From NCBI RefSeq assembly GCF_001426405.1, contig NZ_LMEP01000024.1:352678-416677 (forward strand): a stretch of 64,000 nt of DNA. Reading direction: 5' to 3'. Source of the DNA: Streptomyces sp. Root1304 (GTDB taxonomy: Bacteria > Actinomycetota > Actinomycetes > Streptomycetales > Streptomycetaceae). Position 1 is the stretch's first letter. Every line of letters starts with the position of its first letter. A program made the translations under genes and the position numbers. The notes under the pieces are model-generated. The model worked only from the letters and a program-made list of their open reading frames with translations, had not been told where the DNA came from and ran no database searches. Below are positions 24,003-32,068 of this stretch, piece after piece.

Positions 24003-25289
24003 ATGAGCCCTGCCGACTCCGCGCCGTCCGCCGCATCCGCCGCCTCCCCCGCACCCGCCGATCGCGCCGCCTCCGCTCCAGGTTCCGTTCCCCCGGGGGC
24101 CTCCCTCCGTCCCGAGACCCTCGCCGTCCACCCGCCGCACGTCGAGATCACGGGCAGCAGGCCCCTCGGCGTCCCCCTCCACCAGGGGCACGTCTTCGCC
24201 TTCGACTCGGCCGACGCGCTCGCCGCCGCCTTCACCGCCACTGACGCCTTCATGTACAGCCGGCACGGCAACCCCACCGTCCGCACCCTGGAGGACGCCG
24301 TCGCCCGCCTCGAAGGCGGTGCCGCCGGCCTCTCCTTCGCCTCCGGCATGGGCGCGGTGAACGCCGTCCTCCTCGGGCTGCTCGGATCCGGCGGCCATGT
24401 CATCGCCCAGACCTGCCTGTACGGCGGTACGTACGCGGTGCTCACCGACCTCGCGACCCGCTGGGGCGTCGACGTCACCTATGTCTCCGGGACCGACCCG
24501 GAGGAGGTGCGGGCGGCCCTGCGCCCCGAGACCCGGCTGCTCTACCTGGAGACCGTCGCCAACCCCACCACCCGCGTCTCCGACCTGCCCGCGCTCGCCG
24601 CCGTCGCCGCCGAGGCGGGCGTGCCCGTCGCCGTCGACAACACCTTCGCCTCGCCGCTGCTGTGCCGCCCGATCGACCACGGCGCCGACATCGTCGTGCA
24701 CTCGGCGACGAAGTACCTGTCCGGGCACGCGGACGTGCTCGGCGGCGTCGTCGTCTTCAAGGACGCCGGGCTGTACCACCGGGTCCGCCACCACTCGGTC
24801 GAACAGGGCGCGTCCACCGATCCGTTCGCCGCCTGGCTGACCCTGCGCGGGATGCAGACCCTGTCGCTGCGGATGGAGCGCCAGTGCGCGAGCGCCGCCG
24901 ACCTGGCGGCCCGGCTGTCCGCGCATCCGGCGGTCGAGGCCGTCCGGCACCCGGCCCTGGCGAGCCACCCGGACCGGGCCGTCGCCGAGCGGCTGCTGCC
25001 CGCCGGGGGCGGTGGGGTGATCTCGGTGGACCTCGCGGGCGGCCGGGAGGCGGGCCGTACGTTCGTCGAGGCGGTGCGGCTCGCGTCCCTCAGCGTCTCC
25101 CTCGGCGATGTGAAGACCCTGGTGATGCACCCGGCCTCCACCTCGCACCACCAGCTGGACGCGGCGGCCCTGGCGGCGGCGGGGATCGGCCCGGGCACGG
25201 TCAGGATCTCGGTCGGCATCGAGCACGTCGAGGACCTGTGGGAGGACCTGGAGCAGGCGCTGGGGCACGCCCTGGACAAGACCGCCTGA
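24003..25289 (+). CDS. PLP-dependent trans-sulfuration enzyme (Cys/Met metabolism family)
   Basis: 428 residues. After a disordered Ala/Ser/Pro-rich N-terminus of about 35 residues comes the cystathionine gamma-synthase/lyase/methionine gamma-lyase fold: YSRHGNPTVRTLEDAVARLEG, SFASGMGAVNAVLLGLL, YGGTYAVL, DNTFASPLLCRPI, PLP Lys in SATKYLSGHADVLGG (Lys237) and the C-terminal VRISVGIEHVEDLWEDLEQAL. The substrate (O-acylhomoserine, cystathionine or methionine) cannot be assigned from sequence alone. It diverges from the MocR regulator over 63 bp with shared operator-like repeats, so its expression is likely tied to PLP or an amino-acid signal. Confidence 0.88.
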   Translation: MSPADSAPSAASAASPAPADRAASAPGSVPPGASLRPETLAVHPPHVEITGSRPLGVPLHQGHVFAFDSADALAAAFTATDAFMYSRHGNPTVRTLEDAVARLEGGAAGLSFASGMGAVNAVLLGLLGSGGHVIAQTCLYGGTYAVLTDLATRWGVDVTYVSGTDPEEVRAALRPETRLLYLETVANPTTRVSDLPALAAVAAEAGVPVAVDNTFASPLLCRPIDHGADIVVHSATKYLSGHADVLGGVVVFKDAGLYHRVRHHSVEQGASTDPFAAWLTLRGMQTLSLRMERQCASAADLAARLSAHPAVEAVRHPALASHPDRAVAERLLPAGGGGVISVDLAGGREAGRTFVEAVRLASLSVSLGDVKTLVMHPASTSHHQLDAAALAAAGIGPGTVRISVGIEHVEDLWEDLEQALGHALDKTA

Positions 25290-25292
25290 GCC

Positions 25293-25787
25293 TCAGTCGT
25301 CCCCCCGCTCCCGCTCGGCCATCCGGATCACGCACACCGCCACCGCGATCTGGAGCGCCGCGTCCGCGTCCTCGCGGACCACGTTCACCGCGTAGGTCTC
25401 GCGGACGTGGAACCAGCGGCGGGAGATGTGGGCCAGGAGTTCGCCCTCGTACTCGACGGTGAACTCCCGGTCCAGGACGCGGCCGCTGACGTCCAGTTCG
25501 GTGCCCTCGACGAGGGTCACCCGGTAGTGGTTGCGGAGCAGCGAGAGCCGTTTGCGGCGGATGGTGGCGAGGGGGCGCTCGTCCCGCTCGATGGTCATGG
25601 CGTCCCGCAGGCTGAACATCTTCTGCCGCAGGGTCACGAGGACGTGCCCGTCGGGGTCCTTCAGTTCCAGGGTGTCGCGCAGCCGCAGCGCCTTGCCGTC
25701 GACGAGGAAGGCGTGGCGGCCCTGCTCGTCCTCGATCCAGTAGTCGTCGCCGATCGCGAAGATCTTGTCCCGTACGAGATATTTCAT
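25293..25787 (-). CDS. LURP-one-related (tubby-like) protein
   Basis: 164 residues of the LURP-one-related/tubby C-like fold: MKYLVRDKIFAIGDDYWIEDEQG, LRLRDTLELKDPDGHVLVTLRQKMFSLRDAMTI and AHISRRWFHVRETYAVNV are characteristic beta-strand repeats with a final hydrophobic helix (ALQIAVAVCVIRMAERE). In plants the family is pathogen-induced, and tubby-like folds bind phosphoinositides; bacterial members are uncharacterised. The stop codon is 3 bp from that of the convergent PLP enzyme. It may be co-transcribed with the membrane genes upstream (49 bp gap). Confidence 0.82.
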   Translation of the reverse strand: MKYLVRDKIFAIGDDYWIEDEQGRHAFLVDGKALRLRDTLELKDPDGHVLVTLRQKMFSLRDAMTIERDERPLATIRRKRLSLLRNHYRVTLVEGTELDVSGRVLDREFTVEYEGELLAHISRRWFHVRETYAVNVVREDADAALQIAVAVCVIRMAERERGDD

Positions 25788-25836
25788 GGCGCTATGCCTG
25801 CCCCGTGGGGGGAGGGTTCACCCGGAGCGGAGACCG

Positions 25837-26586
25837 TCAGCCGAAGTAGCGGACGAACGCGTCCGGGGTCGCCCCGAGCATCTCCCCGAAGGGCGAGTCG
25901 AGCTGATGGATCAGCAGCACCGTGAAGGCGATGAAGCCGGCCAGGCCCATCACCATCACCACATGGGTCGTGCTGCGTCGGATCCCGAAGAGGAACATGA
26001 AGGCGAGCGTGAGCGTGCCCCCGATGAGGAGCCCCGCCCACAGCACGGGGGAGAGACGTTCCTGCGCCGCCGCCTCCCGGCCCCGGCGGGCGTCGTCGAC
26101 ATAGCCCAGCTGGGCCAGCACCTCCTGGGCGGCGATCTGCTCGGGCACCTTCGCGGAGTCCGACACCTCCCCGGCCTTCCGCAGCTGCGCGAGCAGCCCC
26201 CAGCCGGAGGTGTCGAGGGGTTCGCGGGCCTCCATCACGGGCCATTCGACGTCGACGACGTGGTCGGCGTACGTCCGTGCCGCGTCGCGCAGCGGCTCCC
26301 GCCGGTCGGCGGGGAGGGCGTCCGCGAGCAGATACGTCTGGTGCAGGGCGCTGGCCTCCGCCTGGACGTTGTCGGCGGCGGCGGACCGGGTGTCCCAGAC
26401 CGACACCATGCACAGGCCGAGCACGATCGCGTAGAGCACCGACACCATCATCGCGATGTACTCGGCGACGTCCTCGCGCGGTTCCTCCTCCTCGCCGAGC
26501 GGGAAGAGCCGGGTCTTGGCGACGACGGCGAGGGCGGCGACGAGCGCGACGCCGAGGACGACGACGAGCGTTTCGAGCAGGGCCAC
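25837..26586 (-). CDS. DUF4239 (bestrophin-like) membrane protein
   Basis: 249 residues with four membrane helices: one at the N-terminus (ETLVVVLGVALVAALAVVA), a second at about 45-65 (YIAMMVSVLYAIVLGLCMVSVW) and two near the C-terminus (LIGGTLTLAFMFLFGI, VVMVMGLAGFIAFTVLLIHQL). A long soluble helical region lies between the pairs. The layout and VLYAIVLG motif match DUF4239. The function is unknown; a channel role is suggested only by distant resemblance to bestrophins. The GTG start is 2 bp after the stop of the preceding envelope gene, so the two are coupled. Confidence 0.8.
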   Translation of the reverse strand: MALLETLVVVLGVALVAALAVVAKTRLFPLGEEEEPREDVAEYIAMMVSVLYAIVLGLCMVSVWDTRSAAADNVQAEASALHQTYLLADALPADRREPLRDAARTYADHVVDVEWPVMEAREPLDTSGWGLLAQLRKAGEVSDSAKVPEQIAAQEVLAQLGYVDDARRGREAAAQERLSPVLWAGLLIGGTLTLAFMFLFGIRRSTTHVVMVMGLAGFIAFTVLLIHQLDSPFGEMLGATPDAFVRYFG

Positions 26587-26588
26587 GG

Positions 26589-28046
26589 TCAGCTTCTCCG
26601 GTTGCCGAGGAGGGCGGCGGCCACGGCCGCCGGGATCAGGAGCAGCAGCAGCATCGAGACGACCCCGAGGTCGTCCGCCTCCCGGCTGCGGCGCCGCAGC
26701 CGCCCGAGGAAGCCCTCGTGGTCGAGCGTGGCGGCCCGCCGGGCGGCGACGGCCGCCTCGTCGCGGGGTACGGGCACGGCGTCGGGGGCGGTCGGGGCCG
26801 GCGGTACGGCTCCGGGGGGTACGCCCTCCGGGGCGGGGGCGACGGCCGCCGCGTCCCCGGCACCCGCGCTGTCCCCGGCACCGGCACCGGTACCGGCACC
26901 GCCCCCGTCGGCGGCCCCGTCGCCGGGCGCGGCTCCGGGCGGGGCGACCGGTCCGGGTACGGCCACGGCACCGGCGGCCCCGGGGACGGGAACCCCGCCC
27001 CCGGCCACGGGAGCCCCAGGAGCCCCCAACGCACCGGGAGCCCCTGGCACCCCAGGGACCCCGGCGGCCCCGGCGCTCCCCCGTACGGGACCGCCCGCGG
27101 GGTTCCGTACGGGATTCCCCACGGGCTCCCGCCCCGCCGCCGCCGAGGGCCTCCCCGGCGGACGCGCGGCCCCCCGTGCCTCCGGGCCCGCCACCGTGAA
27201 GACGGCGGAGGACCGGGCGACGAGCGTCGGCGGGGGGACCCGGCCGCCGCCCGGCCCGTAGGTGGTCACCCGGTCGCTCCCGGAGGCGAGCCCCGTGCTC
27301 CGGTGGGTGCCCGGGGGCCGCCGTACGGTGGCCGTGCAGCGGGCCGAGGCGCCCGGGGCGAGCAGCGGCACGGTCCCGGGGTGCCCCGCGCAGTCCACGG
27401 CGCCCGCGCGCAGGCCGAGCGCGGTGTCACCGACCAGGACCGCGTGCAGGGGCCGGTTGCCGTGGTTGGTCACGGTGTACGTGACGGTGGCCGCCCCCCG
27501 GCCGGGGGGCGCGACCGCGATCCGTTCGGTGAGGCGGAGGGCGCCGGCGACCCCGGTGTACCCGGCGCGGGCGGTGGCCGTGAGGACCCGGCGCAGGGAG
27601 GGGACGGAGCCCTCCGCCCGTACCGTGCCCCGATGTGTCCCCGACACGGCCCGGAAGCGGGCGACGCACTCCAGCTCCCCGAGCGCGGCGAGCGGGCCTC
27701 CGGGGCAGCGCACCGCTCCCGAGGGGACCTCGGGGTCGGCGACCCGCACCCCGTACAGGTGCGCCTCGCCCCGGTTCACGAGCCGGTACCGCTTCACGAC
27801 CTGCCCGCCGGTCCGCAGCTCCGGGGGCCGTACGCCGCTGTGGTCCCGGCCGTTCACGGTCACGGCCACCGTCAGGGCCCCGTCGCCGACGCCGCCGGCC
27901 CACGCGGCGGACCCGGGCGGTACGGCTCCGGGGAGCGCCGCACCGGGCAGCACCACCCCGGTCAGCGCGACCACCACCAGAAGCCCGCCCCTCACCCGGC
28001 GGCGGTAATAGTCCGATGATCTGCCCACGCGCGTCATGCGCCCCAT
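26589..28046 (-). CDS. Secreted membrane-anchored protein with DUF11-like repeats and collagen-like stalk
   Basis: 485 residues. Basic N-terminus and signal-type helix (RGGLLVVVALTGVVLPGAAL). Two immunoglobulin-like segments of the DUF11 kind follow (VVKRYRLVNRGEAHLYGVRV... and VTYTVTNHGNRPLHAVLVGD, about 60-270). Then comes a long Gly/Pro/Ala/Val stalk with collagen-like GAPGALGAPGAP and VPGVPG units (about 300-420), and a C-terminal membrane helix (LGVVSMLLLLLIPAAVAAALL) with NRRS at the end. This is the layout of a surface protein that projects folded domains beyond the wall. The ATG at 28037 is an alternative start. Its stop lies 2 bp before the DUF4239 gene. Confidence 0.72.
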   Translation of the reverse strand: MGRMTRVGRSSDYYRRRVRGGLLVVVALTGVVLPGAALPGAVPPGSAAWAGGVGDGALTVAVTVNGRDHSGVRPPELRTGGQVVKRYRLVNRGEAHLYGVRVADPEVPSGAVRCPGGPLAALGELECVARFRAVSGTHRGTVRAEGSVPSLRRVLTATARAGYTGVAGALRLTERIAVAPPGRGAATVTYTVTNHGNRPLHAVLVGDTALGLRAGAVDCAGHPGTVPLLAPGASARCTATVRRPPGTHRSTGLASGSDRVTTYGPGGGRVPPPTLVARSSAVFTVAGPEARGAARPPGRPSAAAGREPVGNPVRNPAGGPVRGSAGAAGVPGVPGAPGALGAPGAPVAGGGVPVPGAAGAVAVPGPVAPPGAAPGDGAADGGGAGTGAGAGDSAGAGDAAAVAPAPEGVPPGAVPPAPTAPDAVPVPRDEAAVAARRAATLDHEGFLGRLRRRSREADDLGVVSMLLLLLIPAAVAAALLGNRRS

Positions 28047-28137
28047 GCCACCGCCCGCCCCCGAGCGCCCCCCGGCCGGGACACGCCCCGGCCCCCCGCC
28101 CGGCCCTCACTTTCCACTCGTACGGCACCCTTGAACC

Positions 28138-29940
28138 ATGAACGACTCCGCGCCCACCCCCGCGCCCCGCCGTGCCCGTGTCCGCGCCCCCGAGCTGATC
28201 GGCAAGGGCGGCTGGCTCAACACGGGCGGAGACGAACTCACCCTCGCCGACCTGCGGGGAAAGATCGTTCTGCTGGACTTCTGGACCTTCTGCTGCGTCA
28301 ACTGCCTGCACGTCCTCGACGAGCTGCGCGACCTGGAGGAGAAGCACCGCGACACCCTGGTGATCGTCGGGGTGCACTCGCCGAAGTTCGTGCACGAGGC
28401 CGAGCACCAGGCCGTCGTCGACGCCGTCGAGCGGTACGAGGTCCACCACCCCGTACTGGACGACCCCGAGCTGGCCACCTGGAAGCAGTACGCCGTACGG
28501 GCCTGGCCGACGCTCGTCGTCATCGACCCCGAGGGGTACGTCGTCGCCCAGCACGCCGGCGAGGGCCACGCCAACGCGCTCCGCACCCTCGTCGAGGAGC
28601 TGGAGGCCGAGCACGGCGCCAAGGGCACGCTGCGGCGCGGCGACGGCCCCTACGTGGCCCCCGAGCCCGTCGCCACCGACCTCCGCTTCCCCGGCAAGGC
28701 GATCCTGCTGCCCTCCGGGAACCTCCTGGTCTCCGACACCACCCGGCACCAGCTCGTCGAGCTGGCCGCCGACGGCGAGACCGTCGTCCGCCGCATCGGC
28801 GAGGGCGTCTTCCGGGAGCCCCAGGGCCTCGTACGGCTGCCCGACGGCAGGGTCGTCGTCGCCGACACCGTGAACCACGCCCTGCGCGCGTACGACCCGG
28901 AGACCGGCGCGATCGAGCGGATCGCCGGCACCGGCAGGCAGTGGTGGCAGGGCTCCCCGACCTCCGGGCCCGCCCTGGAGGTCGACCTGTCCTCGCCGTG
29001 GGACGTGGCCTGGTGGCAGGGCAAGGTGTGGATCGCCATGGCCGGTGTCCACCAGCTGTGGACGTACGACCCGGCCACCGGGACCGTCGAGGTCGCGGCC
29101 GGCACCACCAACGAGGGGCTCGTCGACGGCCCCGCCGCCGAGGCCTGGTTCGCGCAGCCCTCCGGGCTCGCCGCCACCGAGGACCGCCTCTGGGTCGCCG
29201 ACTCCGAGACCAGCGCCCTGCGCTGGGTCGAGCGGGAGGGCGAGGGGTACGCCGTCCGCACCGCCGTCGGCACCGGCCTCTTCGACTTCGGGCACCGCGA
29301 CGGCGCGGCCGGACAGGCCCTCCTCCAGCACCCGCTGGGCGTCACCGCCCTGCCCGACGGATCGGTCGCCGTCAGCGACACGTACAACCACGCCCTGCGC
29401 CGCTTCGACCCGGCGAGCGGCGAGGTCACCACCCTCGCCACCGATCTGCGCGAGCCCAGCGACGCGGTCCTCGTCGACGGGGACATCGTGGTCGTCGAGT
29501 CCGCCCGCCACCGGCTCACCCGGCTGCGGCTCCCCGAGGAGGCCGTCCGGGTCGAGGCGGTCGCCCACCGCACCCGCCGCGAGGCCACCGAGGTCGCCCC
29601 CGGCCTGCTCCGCCTCGACGTGGTCTTCCGGGCCCCGACGGGCCAGAAGCTCGACGAGCGCTACGGCCCCTCGACCCGCCTCCTGGTCTCCTCGACCCCG
29701 CCGGAGCTGCTGCTCGGCGGCGAGGGCACGGGCACGGACCTCTTCCGGGACCTGACCCTGAACCCGGAGCTGACCGAGGGCGTCCTGCACGTCTCCGCGA
29801 TGGCGGCCTCCTGCGACGACGACCCGGCCAACGAGTACCCGGCCTGCCACGTCCACCAGCAGGACTGGGGCGTCCCGGTGAACATCACGGCGACCGGCAC
29901 GGCCCGCCTCCCGCTGATCCTGGCGGGCATGGACGACTGA
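28138..29940 (+). CDS. NHLRC2-like thioredoxin-domain/NHL-repeat protein
   Basis: 600 residues. The N-terminal thioredoxin-like domain (about 20-165) has the motif WTFCCVNCLH, the CCxNC signature of the NHLRC2 family rather than the CGPC of thioredoxin. A six-bladed NHL beta-propeller follows (repeats of the type FREPQGLVRLPDGRVVVADTVNHAL and HPLGVTALPDGSVAVSDTYNHAL, about 190-500). A C-terminal beta domain with paired Cys (MAASCDDD...PACHVHQQDWG) ends the protein. There is no signal peptide, so it is cytoplasmic. The family is conserved from bacteria to humans with an unresolved biochemical role; a redox or scaffold function is likely. Confidence 0.9.
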   Translation: MNDSAPTPAPRRARVRAPELIGKGGWLNTGGDELTLADLRGKIVLLDFWTFCCVNCLHVLDELRDLEEKHRDTLVIVGVHSPKFVHEAEHQAVVDAVERYEVHHPVLDDPELATWKQYAVRAWPTLVVIDPEGYVVAQHAGEGHANALRTLVEELEAEHGAKGTLRRGDGPYVAPEPVATDLRFPGKAILLPSGNLLVSDTTRHQLVELAADGETVVRRIGEGVFREPQGLVRLPDGRVVVADTVNHALRAYDPETGAIERIAGTGRQWWQGSPTSGPALEVDLSSPWDVAWWQGKVWIAMAGVHQLWTYDPATGTVEVAAGTTNEGLVDGPAAEAWFAQPSGLAATEDRLWVADSETSALRWVEREGEGYAVRTAVGTGLFDFGHRDGAAGQALLQHPLGVTALPDGSVAVSDTYNHALRRFDPASGEVTTLATDLREPSDAVLVDGDIVVVESARHRLTRLRLPEEAVRVEAVAHRTRREATEVAPGLLRLDVVFRAPTGQKLDERYGPSTRLLVSSTPPELLLGGEGTGTDLFRDLTLNPELTEGVLHVSAMAASCDDDPANEYPACHVHQQDWGVPVNITATGTARLPLILAGMDD

Positions 29941-29966
29941 CGGCCCCGCCGACGCCGACGGCGCAC

Positions 29967-30002
29967 CCCGGGCCCCGGCCGCTGACGCGGGCGGGGCCCG
30001 GG
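29967..30002. terminator. Bidirectional hairpin after the NHLRC2-like gene
   Basis: An 11-bp perfect GC stem (29967-29977 with 29992-30002) between the convergent NHLRC2-like gene (ends 29940) and a small membrane protein gene (ends 30016). Confidence 0.7.
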
Positions 30003-30015
30003 CTCGCCGCCCGGT

Positions 30016-30360
30016 CTAACGCACGATCCCCTGGTTCCTGGACGGGCGCCCCGCGGCGGCGTCCAGGCAGCCGGCCACCCAGGCCGCCGGGTCGTGGACG
30101 GCCCGGTCGCCGTCCATGCCCTGCCGCTCCATGAGCGCGCACTCCCCGTCGAGCAGCGCCTTCGTGCGCGAACCGTCCACGTCGTAGCCGCGGATGCGGG
30201 AGGCCTGGACGAAGCCGCCCTCGTAGGCGATGTCCGTGCCCCAGGGCGGCCGGTCGTTGAACGAGCCGATCAGAACGGCCGCCGCCGCCGTGGCGAGCAC
30301 GACGGCGGCGGCGGTACCGGCGGCGAACTTCCCCCGTGAGGGGCCCTCATGACGATGCAT
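30016..30360 (-). CDS. Small membrane-anchored hypothetical protein
   Basis: 114 residues, not recognised. A hydrophobic helix near the N-terminus (AAGTAAAVVLATAAAAVLIGSF, about 12-34) acts as signal anchor. The rest (NDRPPWGTDIAYEGGFVQASRIRGYDVDGS...) is soluble with two Cys residues (GECALM, AGCLDA) that could form a disulfide outside the cell. The ATG at 30360 gives a basic, His-rich cytoplasmic start (MHRHEGPSRGK). It lies 73 bp downstream of the aminopeptidase gene on the same strand. Confidence 0.65.
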   Translation of the reverse strand: MHRHEGPSRGKFAAGTAAAVVLATAAAAVLIGSFNDRPPWGTDIAYEGGFVQASRIRGYDVDGSRTKALLDGECALMERQGMDGDRAVHDPAAWVAGCLDAAAGRPSRNQGIVR

Positions 30361-30433
30361 GGGGGCGACGCTGCCAGGCGGGGCCTTTCGCGGATGTTTC
30401 GCTCTCGCGCGGTCCGCGGGGCCCCTGGTGGGG

Positions 30434-31741
30434 TCAGCCCTCCAGGAACGCGACCAGCGCGTTGGCGAGGAGGTACGGGTCCTCCGCGCCGCACAGCTCG
30501 CGGGCGCTGTGCATGGAGAGGATCGCGACGCCGATGTCGACGGTCCTGATGCCGTGGCGGGCGGCGGTGATCGGGCCGATCGTCGTGCCGCAGGGCATGT
30601 CGTTGTTGGAGACGAAGGACTGCCAGGGCACGCCCGCCTTCTCGCACGCGGCGGCGAAGACCGCGCGGCCGCTGCCGTCGGTGGCGTACCGCTGGTTGAC
30701 GTTCACCTTGAGGATCGGGCCGCCGTTGACGCGCGGGTGGTGCGTCGGGTCGTGGCGCTCCGCGTAGTTCGGGTGGACGGCGTGGCCGGTGTCCGAGGAC
30801 AGGCAGACGGTGCCGGCGAAGGCGCGCGCCCGGTCCTCGTAGGAGCCGCCGCGCGCGTACACGGAACGCTCCAGGACGTTCCCGAGCAGCGGGCCCTGGG
30901 CGCCGGTGTCGGCCTCGGAGCCGTTCTCCTCGTGGTCGAAGGCGGCGAGGACCGGGATGTACGGGAGGTCCTCGCGGCCCGCGAGGGAGGCGAGCGCGGC
31001 GACGGAGGCGTGCACGGAGATCAGGTTGTCCATGCGCGGCCCGGCGAGGAGTTCACCGTCCCGGCCCAGGTAGGCGGGTGCCTCGACGGCGTGGACCATC
31101 AGGTCCCAGCCGCTCACGTCCTCGGCGTCCACGCCGGCCTCGGCGGCGACGAAGGAGATCAGGTCGCCCTCGTGGACCTCGCCGATGCCCCAGACGGGCT
31201 GCATGTGCCGCTGGCGGTCGAGCTTGAGGCCGTCGTTGACGCCCCGGTCGAGGTGGATGGCGAGCTGCGGGACGCGCAGCAGCGGCCGGTCCACGTTGAC
31301 GAGGCGGTGGCTGCCGTCGCGGAGCGTGAGGCGCCCGGCGAGGCCGAGGTCGCGGTCGAGCCAGGTGTTGAGGAGGGTGCCGCCGTAGACCTCCACGGCG
31401 ACCTGCCGCCAGCCCTGCGAGCCCAGGTCGGGCTGCGGCTTCACGCGCAGGTTGGGGGAGTCGGTGTGGGCGCCGACGATCCGGTACGGGGTGTGGGGGT
31501 CGGCGCCCTCGGGCACGTACCAGGCGATGACCGCGCCGCCGCGGATCACGTACTTCCCCCCGCTGGTCCCGTCCCAGGACGCGGTCTCCTCCACCTGCCG
31601 GAAGCCCGCCTTCTCCAGCCGCTCGGCGGCGGTGGCCACCGCGTGGTATGGCGAGGGCGAGGCCGTCAGGAAGGCCATCAGGTCGTCGGTGTGTCCGCGG
31701 TCGAAGGGACCGGCGGTGGGACGGGAAGCTGCGCTGCTCAT
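30434..31741 (-). CDS. apeB: M18 family aminopeptidase
   Basis: 435 residues of the M18 (aspartyl aminopeptidase-like) zinc peptidases, cytoplasmic dodecameric enzymes that trim N-terminal residues of peptides. Metal-site regions are visible: His in RIVGAHTDSPNLRVKP, Asp/Glu in AFDHEENGSEADTGAQG, the paired Asp region SSDTGHAVHPNY, and the final His in AILSMHSARELCG. The start MSSAASRPTAGPFDRGHTDDLMAFL is normal for the family. The upstream 327 bp contain no gene but an unusual inverted repeat. Confidence 0.92.
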   Translation of the reverse strand: MSSAASRPTAGPFDRGHTDDLMAFLTASPSPYHAVATAAERLEKAGFRQVEETASWDGTSGGKYVIRGGAVIAWYVPEGADPHTPYRIVGAHTDSPNLRVKPQPDLGSQGWRQVAVEVYGGTLLNTWLDRDLGLAGRLTLRDGSHRLVNVDRPLLRVPQLAIHLDRGVNDGLKLDRQRHMQPVWGIGEVHEGDLISFVAAEAGVDAEDVSGWDLMVHAVEAPAYLGRDGELLAGPRMDNLISVHASVAALASLAGREDLPYIPVLAAFDHEENGSEADTGAQGPLLGNVLERSVYARGGSYEDRARAFAGTVCLSSDTGHAVHPNYAERHDPTHHPRVNGGPILKVNVNQRYATDGSGRAVFAAACEKAGVPWQSFVSNNDMPCGTTIGPITAARHGIRTVDIGVAILSMHSARELCGAEDPYLLANALVAFLEG

Positions 31742-31873
31742 GGGTTCACCTTACGCAGAGCCGGAGGAACGGATCCGGGACCCCGGGGAAGGCCCGGAGA
31801 AGGAACGGGGAGGACCCACCCGGGCCGGCCCGGACGTGGTCTCCGGGGCCCGGCGAGTGAGCCGAAGGGGCGC

Positions 31874-31951
31874 GCCGGGGGAACGGACCCGAGCGCGCGG
31901 AGCCTCCGGAGGAACGAGGGAGGCGAGCACGGTCGGGTCCGTTCCCCCGGC
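31874..31951. repeat. 19-bp perfect inverted repeat with nested stems
   Basis: GCCGGGGGAACGGACCCGA (31874-31892) is exactly complementary to 31933-31951, with a 40-nt centre that itself contains CCTCCGGAGG and a GCCTCC/GGAGGC pair. It is too large and too far from a stop codon to be the simple terminator of either neighbour. It could be a structured RNA, a recombination relic or a dispersed repeat. Confidence 0.75.
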
Positions 31952-31990
31952 TTCGGCGCCCCGGAGGCGAACCGAGCCCCGAAAGAAGCA

Positions 31991-32026
31991 GAACGGCCCG
32001 CCCCCCTCCCCGGGGACGGGCCGTTC
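31991..32026 (-). terminator. Terminator of the acyl-CoA dehydrogenase gene
   Basis: 10-bp perfect arms GAACGGCCCG/CGGGCCGTTC with an inner CCCC/GGGG pairing, 43 nt after the stop on the minus strand. Confidence 0.75.
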
Positions 32027-32068
32027 ATTCAGGACGAGAGGCGCTCGGGAGCGCCTTGGGTGGCGTTC

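Larger units (their letters stand above)
31742..32068. other. Intergenic region upstream of apeB with extended inverted repeats
   Basis: 327 bp with no credible gene. It must contain the apeB promoter and, at its right end, the terminator of the acyl-CoA dehydrogenase gene. In between lies a 19-bp inverted repeat with nested smaller dyads, listed separately. The open minus-strand frame 31738-32028 is low-complexity and overlaps the terminator, so I do not call it. Confidence 0.6.

Noticed and set aside
31738..32028. 96-codon minus-strand frame upstream of apeB
   Set aside because: Overlaps the terminator hairpin and the inverted repeat; Pro/Arg/Gly-rich with no ribosome site.
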